DNA of 64,000 nucleotides from Flavobacterium cheongpyeongense (GTDB lineage: Bacteria; Bacteroidota; Bacteroidia; Flavobacteriales; Flavobacteriaceae): assembly GCF_003202435.1 (NCBI RefSeq), contig NZ_QJHK01000005.1, forward strand, positions 1 to 64,000, written 5' to 3'. The translations under genes and the position numbers were made by a program. The notes under the pieces were generated by a model. That model saw only the letters and a program-made list of their open reading frames with translations, had not been told where the DNA came from and did not search any database. This document shows positions 18,501-27,301 of this stretch, one piece after another; positions within the stretch are counted from its first letter, which is position 1; every line of letters starts with the position of its first letter.

Positions 18501-18785
18501 CCTGAAATTTAAGCTTGTAAGTTTTTGAAGTTCATTTAATAAATCATTGATTGTAATGTCATTTTTTTTAAAACTGATAAGCGGTTTACTAAAATCGATA
18601 TCTTTCTGATAGATAAAACGATATGGAGTCCTGGATTCTAAATTTTCGAAAACTTCCTTTGGAGACGCATTTTTAAAGTCTACCGATATAGTGCCCGACT
18701 GAGAATAAGCATTGGTAATTCCGAAGAAAATGCTAAAAAAAAGCATTTGTATGGCAATAGGGAATTGCCTAAAATAATCATTCAT
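15564..18785 (-). CDS. TonB-dependent outer-membrane receptor with STN and CarboxypepD_reg-like domains
   Basis: A 1073-residue protein. It has a signal peptide, then an STN/secretin-TonB N-terminal domain (about 30-105; TISVDFKNASPKEVFENLES), a carboxypeptidase-regulatory-like beta-sandwich (about 115-195), a plug domain (about 210-330; the NGV/LPSTDANQ region and GGSIEVKTKD) and a 22-strand barrel ending in the aromatic terminus SLSVSYSF. The STN domain with FecR and ECF sigma genes upstream marks a transducer-type receptor that signals substrate binding across the envelope. No SusD gene follows. The substrate cannot be read from the sequence. Confidence 0.9.
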   Translation of the reverse strand: MNDYFRQFPIAIQMLFFSIFFGITNAYSQSGTISVDFKNASPKEVFENLESRTPYRFIYQKDIDFSKPLISFKKNDITINDLLNELQKLTSLNFRRNNNNIAVNKKTASGKKLGSISGKIVDKNGLALSGASVKVAETANATVSDFDGNYSFDLEDGIYSIEVSYVSFQTQKITGIQLDGSNIVLNVILKDDAESLNEVVVTQTFQKATATTEGMLLQQKKAAQFSDGISAEQIARTPDKDVGSTLKRITGVTTIDERYVVVRSMAERWNQSVMDGVNLPSTDANQQQFNFDIIPTTMVESVVVSKNATPDMYANFAGGSIEVKTKDIPKKNFLSFSLGTAYNSRSTFNERLTKQQGANDYIGYDDGRRDYPSGLVNIDEPTTEAASGPYLEQSKRFTEDNFSTFKTYAAPGTSLQFAIGRTYELKDNNRFGFVGSVYLKNRQDQLQIDHTERGNYKVNTYFMPAPENGYSTYEKYGFKNSGTSYNFNSVLSGMFNAGVQLGKHKIATRNSYMHMYDNQLTQVTGWLLGATMSEILDGTDLPFTEETDYPVYQTFIQNKIEGNHRFENLEINWFGAYASTSKDTKDATFVTQYRRYAGDDIQLYTQIYNASDSFRRSNITSSEKDYNVGLNFNYAFEFGELFKNNIKGGYFGTYKKARNQQETAALTVIGQGTDTANVEIPYSQLLNGSYYRWGGFGWTSIKSYGNEYIGDVKVHSPFLMLDNKISQYIRLVWGMRAESYVYTQIASQSNSANNFDTAQLDDTAWQYLPSVNLTVSPTNKTNFRLGYNKSVIRPQFAERLILPYYDPVRNSLVINATGGIVSTVVESYDFKTEWFPSPGEIISFGIYHKNLDKPIEGVTDIGAESSRSIKMMNSDSARLFGVEFEIYKNLSFLGEGDLLNKIFICANASFNNTKVTGYKQTDGTGGLYEANRPLYGQSPYNYNLGMDFISDRTGFSIRHNAIGDQYILVGFSYEGEEIRMPYSVTDTQISHKFFKEKKLEVKLGVKNLFDTAIETYNNFNSYSDKTGAATGSNPREFYSLSPGATKKFDQDIDKKIFKAWTGRTISLSVSYSF

Positions 18786-18859
18786 AATAAATAATGTGTT
18801 TTTGGTTGTATATCTAACTGGACTGTAATAACAATTGGGGCAGCATACCTCTTTATTAT

Positions 18860-19705
18860 TTATCTGCTCACTACATAGGTATCATTACCAATCGGCTTAA
18901 TGGTAATTTCTAAAGCAAAGGCTATGGTTTGTAGTATTTCAGGAACACCTTGTCTGGTATCTAATGTTCCTTTAACCTGAAGTAATTTTAAATTTTCGCT
19001 AGTATATTGTAATGTAAAATTATGGTTGATTTTTAGCCTTTCAATAACGGCTTCAAACGTCAGTCCATCGACATCCAGAAGTGCTTTTTTCCACTCCGGC
19101 TCCAGAATTACTGATTTTTGTTTCTTTAGCGTTTTGTCCTTTGGTACAAATACCGCAGTATATCCCCTTTCTAAAAAAATAGTATTTTGTAGGCCTTCTA
19201 CTTTTACTTTTCCAGTCCTTACATTCACTTCTGCAATTTCTCCGTAGGCCTTAACATCAAAAGAAGTCCCTAAAACTGTCGTTTTAATATTTCCGGAGCT
19301 AATAATAAAAGGTCGTTTAGTATCTCTGGCAACTTCAAAAAAAGCTTCTCCTTTTAATTTTACAATACGCTCATTAGAAGCAAAATCTTTCGGGTATTCT
19401 ATTTGTGTATTTTCATTTACCCAAACACGAGTACCATCAGACAGACGGAGCAGGCGAATATCTTCTGTAAATGTCTGGGTAATGATTTCTGGTGTTCTAG
19501 CAGAATTTAATGAGGTATAAAACTGATACCCGGTTATAGAAATAAAGAGTGCTGCGCAGGCAGCCATTGCTATTCGGTAATTGTTTTTACGTCTGTTGAC
19601 TGTAGCGTTCAGAATATTATTCCACATCCTGAGTTTTATTTCCTCAGAAAATATACCCTGATGTGGCAATTCGTTCCATTCTTCTTGTAGTCTGTCCAAT
19701 CTCAT
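18860..19705 (-). CDS. FecR-family anti-sigma factor
   Basis: A 281-residue protein with a short cytoplasmic N-terminal part, one membrane segment (about 45-65; IAMAACAALFISITGYQFY), a FecR domain (about 90-190; RLSDGTRVWVNENTQIEYP, then GEAFFEVARD and TVLGTSFDVKAY) and a C-terminal DUF4974-like domain (VDGLTFEAVIERLKINH). It would hold the neighbouring sigma factor inactive until the TonB receptor's STN domain contacts its periplasmic part. The order sigma, FecR, receptor on one strand is the standard arrangement in Bacteroidota. Confidence 0.92.
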   Translation of the reverse strand: MRLDRLQEEWNELPHQGIFSEEIKLRMWNNILNATVNRRKNNYRIAMAACAALFISITGYQFYTSLNSARTPEIITQTFTEDIRLLRLSDGTRVWVNENTQIEYPKDFASNERIVKLKGEAFFEVARDTKRPFIISSGNIKTTVLGTSFDVKAYGEIAEVNVRTGKVKVEGLQNTIFLERGYTAVFVPKDKTLKKQKSVILEPEWKKALLDVDGLTFEAVIERLKINHNFTLQYTSENLKLLQVKGTLDTRQGVPEILQTIAFALEITIKPIGNDTYVVSR

Positions 19706-19947
19706 CTTAGTTGTGTAATTAATACTTTGAGAAATTCAAAAATTTCCTTCTATACACATTAGATTTCTTTACTTCAAAAAATCACGGGCAATTCCACACT
19801 TAATAATTTAGTAATACAAAAAGAAGTAGTTACTTCATTTATACCATTCAATTTCAGTACTTTAAAAAGTGTTACCAAAAAATCAAATTACATTTACTTC
19901 ACATATTAGATACATTAATCCTTAGATCGTATTAATATTTATAAAAA

Positions 19948-20520
19948 TTAAAGATTGGTATGTTGAATAAAAAACAGGGCAAACCAATAAATTTCATGGT
20001 TTTTCACCGAATTTTTTTTGAGGTATTGCAATGTTTTCGAGATCTGATTAGCAACGGCACTCTGAGACATTCCCATTTCCTGGGCAATCTCTTTATAACT
20101 CATTTCATCAAACTTATGGAGTGCAAAAATTTTTCGTCTTTTTTCCGGAATTTGCTGTAGTAAATCTTCTATTTGTTCAAGTCTTGAAGAAAGATTTACT
20201 TCATTTTTTTCATCGCTCTCTAATTCCCTGATAAGTTGCTCGTCTTCGATAGAAAAAATCCTGTTTTGTTTTTTGTACCACTTAGATATTTCTTGTTTTG
20301 AACTTTTAAATAAAATGGCTTCTAACGCTACATTGGGGTCAAATTTTCTTCTGTATTTCCAAAGATGTATAAAAACATTTTGCGTTATATCCTCTGCATC
20401 TGCAAGCTGTGCGGTATATTTTTTTACAAAACAAAAAACTTTAAAGTGATATAAATCATAGATTTCCCTAAAACAGAAATCATCTCCTTCTCGTAATCGT
20501 AATACTAAATCGGATCTCAT
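19948..20520 (-). CDS. ECF-type RNA polymerase sigma factor
   Basis: A 190-residue sigma-70 family ECF factor. Region 2 is visible at residues ~20-85 (FCFREIYDLYHFKVFCFVKK, DAEDITQNVFIHLW) and region 4 at ~120-175 (RRKIFALHKFDEMSYKEIAQEMG, then SQSAVANQISKTLQYL). It heads the leftward signalling locus and is separated from the FecR gene by 242 nt of AT-rich DNA. It should drive its own locus when the receptor is occupied. Confidence 0.92.
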   Translation of the reverse strand: MRSDLVLRLREGDDFCFREIYDLYHFKVFCFVKKYTAQLADAEDITQNVFIHLWKYRRKFDPNVALEAILFKSSKQEISKWYKKQNRIFSIEDEQLIRELESDEKNEVNLSSRLEQIEDLLQQIPEKRRKIFALHKFDEMSYKEIAQEMGMSQSAVANQISKTLQYLKKNSVKNHEIYWFALFFIQHTNL

Positions 20521-20690
20521 TACTGCAATTTTAAATTGGTTAAAAAAGAAGAGCCCTACAAAAGTATAATAAACCCTATTTGGATATTTTATGATTTATT
20601 CATTTAATAATTTATTAATATACACCCACATAATTAAACCAATTAAGTAGCTAATTAACCCAACGCAGTATTTACATAATTTTAACTATA

Positions 20691-20720
20691 GACGAGGTTG
20701 CCTGAAAAGACGACCTCGTC
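20691..20720. terminator. Inverted repeat downstream of icmF
   Basis: GACGAGGT (20691-20698) and ACCTCGTC (20713-20720) form a GC-rich 8-bp stem with a 14-nt loop, about 27 nt after the icmF stop. The flanking T run is weak, so it is a probable rather than certain terminator for leftward icmF transcription. Confidence 0.5.
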
Positions 20721-20746
20721 GATAAAGCTATATAAAATAGTAAAAA

Positions 20747-23700
20747 CTACATATTTCTTCTATACTGCCCGCCCACTTCAAACAAAGCCGAAGTAATCTG
20801 CCCCAGCGAACAAACCTTTGTAGCTTCCATCAAATAATCGAATAAGTTTTCGTTTTTAATCGCTGCTTCCTGAAGTTTATTTAAATGTTCATGGACTTTT
20901 TCTTCGTAAAATTGATGAAGATTATGCAGCATCCTAATCTGATATTGTTTTTCTTCTTCAGTGGCGCGGATAACTTCTGACGGAATTACTGTTGGAGAAC
21001 CTTTTGAACTCAGGAATGTATTGACCCCTACAATAGGAAAATTCCCGTTGTGTTTTAAGGTTTCATAATACAAACTCTCTTCCTGAATTTTAGAGCGCTG
21101 GTACATGGTTTCCATGGCACCTAAAACTCCGCCTCTTTCTGTAATTCGGTCAAACTCCTGTAAAACGGCTGCTTCCACCAAATCTGTCAATTCTTCGATA
21201 ATGAATGATCCCTGAATTGGATTTTCGTTTTTTGCCAAACCTAATTCTTTATTGATAATTAGCTGTATAGCCATGGCACGACGAACTGATTCTTCTGTTG
21301 GTGTTGTAATCGCTTCGTCGTAAGCATTGGTATGCAATGAATTACAGTTATCATAAATGGCATACAAAGCCTGCAAAGTTGTACGGATATCATTAAAATC
21401 AATTTCCTGCGCATGTAGAGAACGTCCAGAGGTCTGAATATGGTATTTCAGCATTTGGGCTCTTTCATTGGCGCCGTATTTGTTTTTCATGGCTTTTGCC
21501 CATATTTTACGTGCCACACGACCAATTACTGAATATTCAGGATCAACTCCGTTAGAAAAGAAGAAAGATAAATTGGGTCCAAAATCGTTGATGTTCATGC
21601 CACGACTCAAATAATACTCCACGTAAGTAAAACCATTGGATAGCGTAAAAGCCAATTGTGTAATTGGGTTTGCTCCCGCCTCTGCAATATGATATCCTGA
21701 AATGGAAACTGAATAAAAATTTCGAACATTTTTATTGATAAAATATTCCTGAACATCGCCCATTAATCTTAGCGCAAATTCAGTAGAGAAAATACAGGTA
21801 TTTTGAGCCTGGTCTTCTTTTAGAATATCAGCCTGAACAGTACCGCGAACCTGAGATAAGGTTCTGGCTTTAATTTTATCGTAAACATCCAAAGGTAAAA
21901 CCTGATCTCCGGTAACGCCCAAAAGCATTAATCCTAAACCATTGTTTCCTTCCGGTAAATCGCCTTGGTATTTTGGACGCTCTACACCTTTTTCTTTGTA
22001 TATTTTGTTGATTTTTGCTTCAACTTCTTTTTCTAAATCGTTTTCCCTAATATAATACTCACATTGCTGATCGATTGCTGCATTCATAAAAAAGCCTAAC
22101 AACATTGGTGCTGGTCCATTTATTGTCATACTTACCGAAGTTAAAGCATGAACCAAATCAAACCCTGAATACAGTTTTTTAGCATCGTCTAAACAGCAGA
22201 TAGAAACTCCCGAATTACCAATTTTTCCGTAAATATCAGGACGCAAATCGGGGTCGTTTCCATACAATGTTACACTATCAAAAGCTGTCGAAAGCCGTTT
22301 TGCCGGCATTCCTGCACTTACATAATGAAACCGTTTGTTGGTTCTTTCTGGTCCGCCCTCGCCCGCAAACATTCTCGACGGATCTTCGCCTTCACGTTTA
22401 AACGGATATAATCCTGAAGTAAAAGGGAATTCTCCGGGAACATTTTCCTGCAGGTTCCAACGCAGAATATCGCCCCAGCCTTCATATTTAGGCAAAGCAA
22501 TTTTAGGAATTTGTACATGCGATAAACTTTCTGAATGTGTCGCAATTTTTATTTCTTTATCCCGAACCTTAAAACTGTAAACCGGATTTTTGTATTTAGC
22601 CACTTTTTCGTTCCAATTCAGGATAATTTCCCAATTGTAGGGATCTAAATCCATTTTTACTTTATCAAACTGATTTAGTAAAAGGTTTAAGAAAATTTTA
22701 TTTTCGTCATGTTCAGCAATTCCAGCCGGTAAAACAGAACGATCTTCGATTCCTGCTTTTGTGATTTGAGGTACTTTTCCAGAAACAGATTCTACGGTTT
22801 TGAAAACTCCGTATAATTTTTGCGCTACTTTTTGCTGTAAAAGCACCGTTTCATCATAATTTCTGTTGTTCTCAGCTATTTCAGACAAATAACGTGTTCT
22901 GTGTGGCGGAATCACGAAGATTTTTTCACTCATTTCACGTGTGATTTCAAAGGTCGAATTCAGGTTTGAATCTGTTTTCTCGACAATTTTATCCATAATC
23001 GCTTTATAAAGTGTGTTCATGCCTGGATCATTGAACTGAGATGCAATCGTTCCAAAAACCGGCATTTCATCCGGATTTTTGTCCCAAAGATTATGATTGC
23101 GCTGATATTGTTTTTTTACGTCACGAATCGCGTCCAAAGCACCTCTTTTATCAAATTTATTTAGTGCTACTAAATCAGCAAAATCAAGCATATCGATTTT
23201 TTCTAATTGCGTTGCCGCACCAAATTCAGGTGTCATGACATATAAGGATATATCAGAATGATCCATAATTTCAGTATCAGACTGTCCAATTCCGGAAGTT
23301 TCTAAAATAATCAAATCGTATTTTGCTGCTTTTAAAACCTGAATCGCCTCGGCAACATATTTTGACAATGCCAGATTAGATTGACGTGTCGCGAGCGAAC
23401 GCATATATACACGAGGGTTATTGATGGCATTCATACGGATTCTGTCTCCCAAAAGTGCACCACCGGTTTTTCTTTTGGAAGGATCAACAGAAATCAGACC
23501 TATTGTTTTTTCAGGAAAATCAATTAAAAATCTGCGCACTAATTCGTCTACCAAAGAAGATTTTCCGGCTCCACCTGTTCCGGTAATTCCTAAAACAGGA
23601 ATTTTAGAAGTAGTATTGCTTTCGTGAATTTGATCAAAAACAGGTTTAGCTATTTCAGGAAAATTTTCGGCAGCTGAAATCAAACGTGCAATTGCGGTTG

Positions 23701-24187
23701 GTGTTTTGTTTTCGATATGATCAATTTCTCCGTTTAATTGATCTCCAATAGGAAAATCAGAACGCTCTACTAAGTCATTAATCATTCCCTGAAGTCCTAA
23801 TGAACGTCCGTCATCCGGAGAATAAATTCTGGTAATGCCGTATTCATGCAATTCCTGAATTTCGGCTGGCAGGATTACACCGCCACCACCTCCGAAAATT
23901 TTAATGTGGCCTGCACCTTTTTCACGAAGCAAATCATACATATATTTAAAGTACTCAATATGACCACCCTGATAAGAAGTCATTGCAATTGCGTTGACAT
24001 CTTCCTGAATGGCTGTATTGACTACTTCTTCAACGCTTCGGTCGTGTCCAAGATGAATGACTTCTACACCAGTAGACTGAATAATACGACGCATAATATT
24101 TATAGCGGCGTCATGTCCGTCAAAGAGTGACGCAGCTGTGACAATTCTTACTTTATTTTTAGGATTATACGGTTTTTGGTATTCCAT
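20747..24187 (-). CDS. icmF: Fused isobutyryl-CoA mutase (IcmF)
   Basis: A 1146-residue fusion of three modules found as separate proteins elsewhere. An N-terminal B12-binding domain (about 10-150; [12 protein letters not shown], then GGGGGVILP) is followed by a MeaB-like GTPase chaperone (about 195-420; P-loop [14 protein letters not shown]) and a CoA-binding mutase barrel (about 560-1080). At the positions that set substrate choice in mutases it has Phe596 (YPFKR; Tyr in methylmalonyl-CoA mutase) and Gln795 (AQNTC; Arg in methylmalonyl-CoA mutase), with the catalytic His833 in SGYHIAEAG. This is the isobutyryl/butyryl-CoA pattern. It depends on adenosylcobalamin; no B12 genes or riboswitch are visible nearby. 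Confidence 0.93.
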   Translation of the reverse strand: MEYQKPYNPKNKVRIVTAASLFDGHDAAINIMRRIIQSTGVEVIHLGHDRSVEEVVNTAIQEDVNAIAMTSYQGGHIEYFKYMYDLLREKGAGHIKIFGGGGGVILPAEIQELHEYGITRIYSPDDGRSLGLQGMINDLVERSDFPIGDQLNGEIDHIENKTPTAIARLISAAENFPEIAKPVFDQIHESNTTSKIPVLGITGTGGAGKSSLVDELVRRFLIDFPEKTIGLISVDPSKRKTGGALLGDRIRMNAINNPRVYMRSLATRQSNLALSKYVAEAIQVLKAAKYDLIILETSGIGQSDTEIMDHSDISLYVMTPEFGAATQLEKIDMLDFADLVALNKFDKRGALDAIRDVKKQYQRNHNLWDKNPDEMPVFGTIASQFNDPGMNTLYKAIMDKIVEKTDSNLNSTFEITREMSEKIFVIPPHRTRYLSEIAENNRNYDETVLLQQKVAQKLYGVFKTVESVSGKVPQITKAGIEDRSVLPAGIAEHDENKIFLNLLLNQFDKVKMDLDPYNWEIILNWNEKVAKYKNPVYSFKVRDKEIKIATHSESLSHVQIPKIALPKYEGWGDILRWNLQENVPGEFPFTSGLYPFKREGEDPSRMFAGEGGPERTNKRFHYVSAGMPAKRLSTAFDSVTLYGNDPDLRPDIYGKIGNSGVSICCLDDAKKLYSGFDLVHALTSVSMTINGPAPMLLGFFMNAAIDQQCEYYIRENDLEKEVEAKINKIYKEKGVERPKYQGDLPEGNNGLGLMLLGVTGDQVLPLDVYDKIKARTLSQVRGTVQADILKEDQAQNTCIFSTEFALRLMGDVQEYFINKNVRNFYSVSISGYHIAEAGANPITQLAFTLSNGFTYVEYYLSRGMNINDFGPNLSFFFSNGVDPEYSVIGRVARKIWAKAMKNKYGANERAQMLKYHIQTSGRSLHAQEIDFNDIRTTLQALYAIYDNCNSLHTNAYDEAITTPTEESVRRAMAIQLIINKELGLAKNENPIQGSFIIEELTDLVEAAVLQEFDRITERGGVLGAMETMYQRSKIQEESLYYETLKHNGNFPIVGVNTFLSSKGSPTVIPSEVIRATEEEKQYQIRMLHNLHQFYEEKVHEHLNKLQEAAIKNENLFDYLMEATKVCSLGQITSALFEVGGQYRRNM

Positions 24188-24298
24188 TTTATGAATATGA
24201 TAATTTTATAGTGCAATTTACAAAATATTTTAAAAAATCATAAACAACATGGCGACTTGTTAATAAAAAACGATTACGTCAAAGACATTATGATTCCC

Positions 24299-24323
24299 GT
24301 CATCTGAAAATATTTCAGATGAC
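24299..24323. repeat. Perfect 25-nt palindromic hairpin
   Basis: GTCATCTGAAA and TTTCAGATGAC are exact inverted arms separated by ATA. It lies in the spacer between the convergently read end of the Crp/Fnr-type gene and the start of icmF, both leftward. There is no T run on either side. It could be a terminator of the regulator gene, an RNA stabiliser, or an operator for icmF. Confidence 0.55.
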
Positions 24324-24379
24324 ATTTGGAAATCAATGATTTAAATAAGTTAAAACAGATTACATTTTAATCTTTCTTA

Positions 24380-24949
24380 TTAAAAACTCTTCTTGATTTT
24401 TGATAAAAATTCATGGGTCACTCCTAAATAAGACGACAAATTCTTATTATTTATTTTTTTTGTCTTTTGCGGATACTTGTTTACAAATTCAAGATACCTC
24501 TGTTTGGACGTTTTGTTTAAAACATCTAACAGTCTTTCCTGTATTGCTATATTAGCCATTTCTACCATTAAAATGTGAAACTGGACAAGTTTTGGCACCT
24601 GTTTAAACAACAAGGTCTTGTTAGATTTATTAATTACCAGTATTTCACTGTCTTCTATTGCCTTTATGTTGTATTTTGTCAATTTTTGGTAATAAAAGCT
24701 TTCCAGGTCACACATCCATTCATTTTCAAATGAAAAGAAAATGACACTTTCTGTTCCGTTTTCATTCAAAATATAAGTTTTAAAAGCCCCTTTCAGGATA
24801 AAACCTTCATATGAATTATTGGAATCCTGAATCTGCAAAAATTCATTCTTTTTTAGTTTAATGAATTCTGTTTTATCAAGAATAAAAGCCCACTCTTCGT
24901 CTGTAAGAGTGATTTTTCTTTCTATATTTTGCCTTAGTTCTTCGTACAT
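24380..24949 (-). CDS. Crp/Fnr-family regulator
   Basis: A 189-residue protein with an N-terminal cyclic-nucleotide-binding beta-roll (about 20-120; LKKNEFLQIQDSNNSYEGFILKG and NENGTESVIFFSFENEW) and a degenerate C-terminal winged helix (SKQRYLEFVNKYP, then NLSSYLGVTHEFLSKIKKSF). This is the short Bacteroidota Crp-like type. No Fnr-type cysteine cluster is present, so it is probably not an iron-sulfur sensor. It is transcribed away from the pectate lyase gene, sharing a 238-nt upstream region that contains a palindromic operator-like site. Confidence 0.85.
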   Translation of the reverse strand: MYEELRQNIERKITLTDEEWAFILDKTEFIKLKKNEFLQIQDSNNSYEGFILKGAFKTYILNENGTESVIFFSFENEWMCDLESFYYQKLTKYNIKAIEDSEILVINKSNKTLLFKQVPKLVQFHILMVEMANIAIQERLLDVLNKTSKQRYLEFVNKYPQKTKKINNKNLSSYLGVTHEFLSKIKKSF

Positions 24950-25014
24950 ATTTTTTAATTATTTCTAAATTAAAATTATAAATTTCATGAGATTTGGGAG
25001 TGAATTTTAATAAT

Positions 25015-25026
25015 GTAATCGATTAC
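25015..25026. promoter_or_regulatory. Palindromic operator-like site GTAATCGATTAC
   Basis: A perfect 12-bp palindrome (flanked T...G) in the divergent region between the Crp/Fnr-type gene and the pectate lyase gene. A half-site-like CGATTACGT also occurs at 24271-24279. The CpG-centred palindrome resembles LacI-family operators that control carbohydrate genes. No LacI-type regulator is encoded in the window. Confidence 0.45.
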
Positions 25027-25187
25027 GTAAAAATATAAAAATTATATTATACTCAGAATAATTATATAAAAAAAATCAAATATTCAAATTAATCACAAAA
25101 TTATTGAACAAGTTCAATTTCTACATAAAAATTAATAAACATCTTTGCATCACTATAAAATATTATAATAACCAAACAAAAACTATC

Positions 25188-26285
25188 ATGACTTTTAAAA
25201 CCAAATTTACAATTGCTTTATTCACGATTGCTTTAGCTTTCACAAGCTGCAATACAGAAGATGCTTCAGAAAACACTGAAAATGCAAATCTGACAACAAA
25301 TCAAAATGTTTCAACATCGAAAGTTGGAGTTTGCTCAGAAGTTCCGGGATGGGCATCTCAAAATGGAGGAACAACCGGAGGAGGTACCGCTGCAGAAACA
25401 CCCGTAACTACTTACGCACAATTAAAGGCAGCTATTGAAAACACTTCTGTAAAAGTGATTAAAGTTTCTGGTACAATTACTATTACTACTAGATTATCAT
25501 TGCAGGATCAGACTGGCAAAACCATTTACGGTACCAGTGGAGCTAAATTAGTTTCAACCAACCAGACTAAAGATGGTTCTGGAATAATCAACATTAAAAG
25601 ATGCAAAAACCTAATCATTAGAAATCTTATTTTTGAAGGGCCTGGAGCTTATGATACTGATGGCTGGGACAATGCTATACTTGATAATTGCCAGAATGTA
25701 TGGGTTGACCACTGTGAATTCAGAGATGGTGTTGATGGCAATTTTGACATCAAAAATAAATCTGATTATATAACTGTTTCCTATACGAAGTTCACTTACT
25801 TAAAAGCTCCAAAAGCTGGCGGTCCAGGAGGTTCTGATGATCACAGGTATTCAAATTTAATTGGTTCAAGCGACAGTGCAACAGGTGACCGTGGTACATT
25901 AAGAATTACATTTGCACGTTGCTGGTGGGCTCCTGGTTGTAAAGAAAGAATGCCAAGAGTTCGATTTGGAAAGGTACACATCATAAACTGTTATTTTAAC
26001 AGTACCGCCAGTAACAAATGTGTTGCTGCAGGTTTTGAGGCTAATATACTTGTAGAAAAAAATGTGTTTGAAGGTGTAAAAACTCCTATCGATTTAATGA
26101 CAGGTTATACTGCAGTTACTGCTACAGGAAACATTTTTACTTCTACAACAGGTAATCAAGCTGGGGCAAACACTGCATTTACCCCTCCATACAGCATTGT
26201 AACTCTTGCGGCAACTGCTGTAAAGGCTGATGTTTCTGCAGGAGCAGGTGCTACATTTGCAGGTAATACTTGTGGTTCTTTCTAA
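25188..26285 (+). CDS. Pectate lyase (PL1-type) lipoprotein
   Basis: About 365 residues from the ATG at 25188; an in-frame TTG upstream (25104) lies before the signal peptide. The N-terminus MTFKTKFTIALFTIALAFTSC is a lipoprotein signal. The mature part is a parallel beta-helix with polysaccharide lyase 1 motifs: WVDHCEFRD, DGNFDIKNKSDYITVSYT, DDHRYSNLIGSSD and RMPRVRFGKVHIINCYF, the last carrying the catalytic Arg region. It would cleave polygalacturonate at the cell surface with Ca2+. It stands alone without other pectin genes. Confidence 0.9.
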   Translation: MTFKTKFTIALFTIALAFTSCNTEDASENTENANLTTNQNVSTSKVGVCSEVPGWASQNGGTTGGGTAAETPVTTYAQLKAAIENTSVKVIKVSGTITITTRLSLQDQTGKTIYGTSGAKLVSTNQTKDGSGIINIKRCKNLIIRNLIFEGPGAYDTDGWDNAILDNCQNVWVDHCEFRDGVDGNFDIKNKSDYITVSYTKFTYLKAPKAGGPGGSDDHRYSNLIGSSDSATGDRGTLRITFARCWWAPGCKERMPRVRFGKVHIINCYFNSTASNKCVAAGFEANILVEKNVFEGVKTPIDLMTGYTAVTATGNIFTSTTGNQAGANTAFTPPYSIVTLAATAVKADVSAGAGATFAGNTCGSF

Positions 26286-26308
26286 ATTTTAAAAAATTGT
26301 TTTTACAG

Positions 26309-26338
26309 AAAAAGCTATCCAATTTGGATGGCTTTTTT
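26309..26338 (+). terminator. Rho-independent terminator after the pectate lyase gene
   Basis: AAAAGCTATCC and GGATGGCTTTT form an 11-bp stem (one G-T pair) around AATTT, followed by T residues, 24 nt after the stop codon. Confidence 0.8.
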
Positions 26339-26415
26339 GTTATCCGCTAATTTGTAAATGATGCTTTATTACGCAACAAATAAATTAACCCTGCAGAAAA
26401 ATAAAATATAACCAG

Positions 26416-26423
26416 TACTTTTG
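26416..26423 (+). promoter_or_regulatory. -7 promoter element TACTTTTG
   Basis: An exact TAnnTTTG match 26 nt upstream of the ATG of the secreted unknown protein gene. A clear -33 TTG is not present at the usual spacing. Confidence 0.45.
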
Positions 26424-26448
26424 TCATTATAATTTTACATATCCACTC

Positions 26449-27072
26449 ATGAATTTACGACTCTTTTTTCTATTAATTTTTCTAAGTTTGAGCATTCCGT
26501 TTTTCTCACAAACTTTAAATAATCAAAAAACTACATCCATTAATAAGGAAAATCAAAGTAAAGCAATACAAAACACGTACATTAAAATACTTTGGCTGGA
26601 CAAAAACAATACTATTCAGTTGAATGAGAATTATATTAAAACATTAACCAATCAACAACGTGCAGCGTTAGGTTATATTGTGACTTTTATTGGTAATGAG
26701 TGCTATTGGGATGGAGATAAAAAAACTGATGAAAGTAATTTAAAGTGTAAACTTCTTACTGCTCTTAATCTTGGCTATCAATGTTCTGAGACGCACTTGT
26801 CTTTTTTGAAAGAATGGTTCAAAGAAGATAAAAAAGTCCTTGAAGATTTACAGGATTGCGAAAAAAAAGAATCTTCAGCAAAAATTAGAGATCAGCTTAT
26901 TGAATTAAAAATGGTCACCAGTCAAAATACCATTAAAATTATTTATAGTGCAATTGGTGTAGATATGATACATTCGAAAAACTGGAAATGGACTGAAGAA
27001 TCAACTTATTCATTTACAAAAAGTGAAATCAAACAAACTGACAGAGAAAATATCGACGGCAGTTTCCAGTAG
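26449..27072 (+). CDS. Secreted protein of unknown function
   Basis: A 207-residue protein with a signal peptide (MNLRLFFLLIFLSLSIPFFSQ). The mature part has five Cys residues (CYWDGD, LKCKLL, QCSETH, DCEKK) and a helical pattern, with WFKEDKKVLEDLQDC. I do not recognise a family. It has its own -7 element and stands between a terminator and a repeat element, so it is probably monocistronic. Confidence 0.7.
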   Translation: MNLRLFFLLIFLSLSIPFFSQTLNNQKTTSINKENQSKAIQNTYIKILWLDKNNTIQLNENYIKTLTNQQRAALGYIVTFIGNECYWDGDKKTDESNLKCKLLTALNLGYQCSETHLSFLKEWFKEDKKVLEDLQDCEKKESSAKIRDQLIELKMVTSQNTIKIIYSAIGVDMIHSKNWKWTEESTYSFTKSEIKQTDRENIDGSFQ

Positions 27073-27139
27073 TTTTACACAACAGTAACTTTATTTTTTT
27101 CTAAAAACTTCACGTCTTAAAAAAACAAAAATTTCTAAA

Positions 27140-27204
27140 ATAGCCCCGATGGAAGTGGTATCCCGCACTTTTTTTGTGCGGAATTTAGCGGACAGCGGGA
27201 CAAA
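27140..27204 (+). repeat. Interspersed palindromic repeat, copy 1
   Basis: It begins TAGCCCCGATGG, continues AGTGGTATCC, has a central hairpin CCGCAC-TTTTTTT-GTGCGG (27163-27181), and ends AGCGGACAGCGGGA. The same framework recurs at 53848-53920 with a different, compensating central stem. The pattern of conserved flanks and a covarying stem points to a structured RNA or REP-like element common in Flavobacterium. Confidence 0.7.
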
Positions 27205-27301
27205 AGTTAATTATGAAACAAAATGTTTGTGCTCCTGAAATAAAATTGTGGCTTTGTTTTTGAATAAGTAGTATTTTTGAACCTTAATAAAACCCCATCT
27301 A

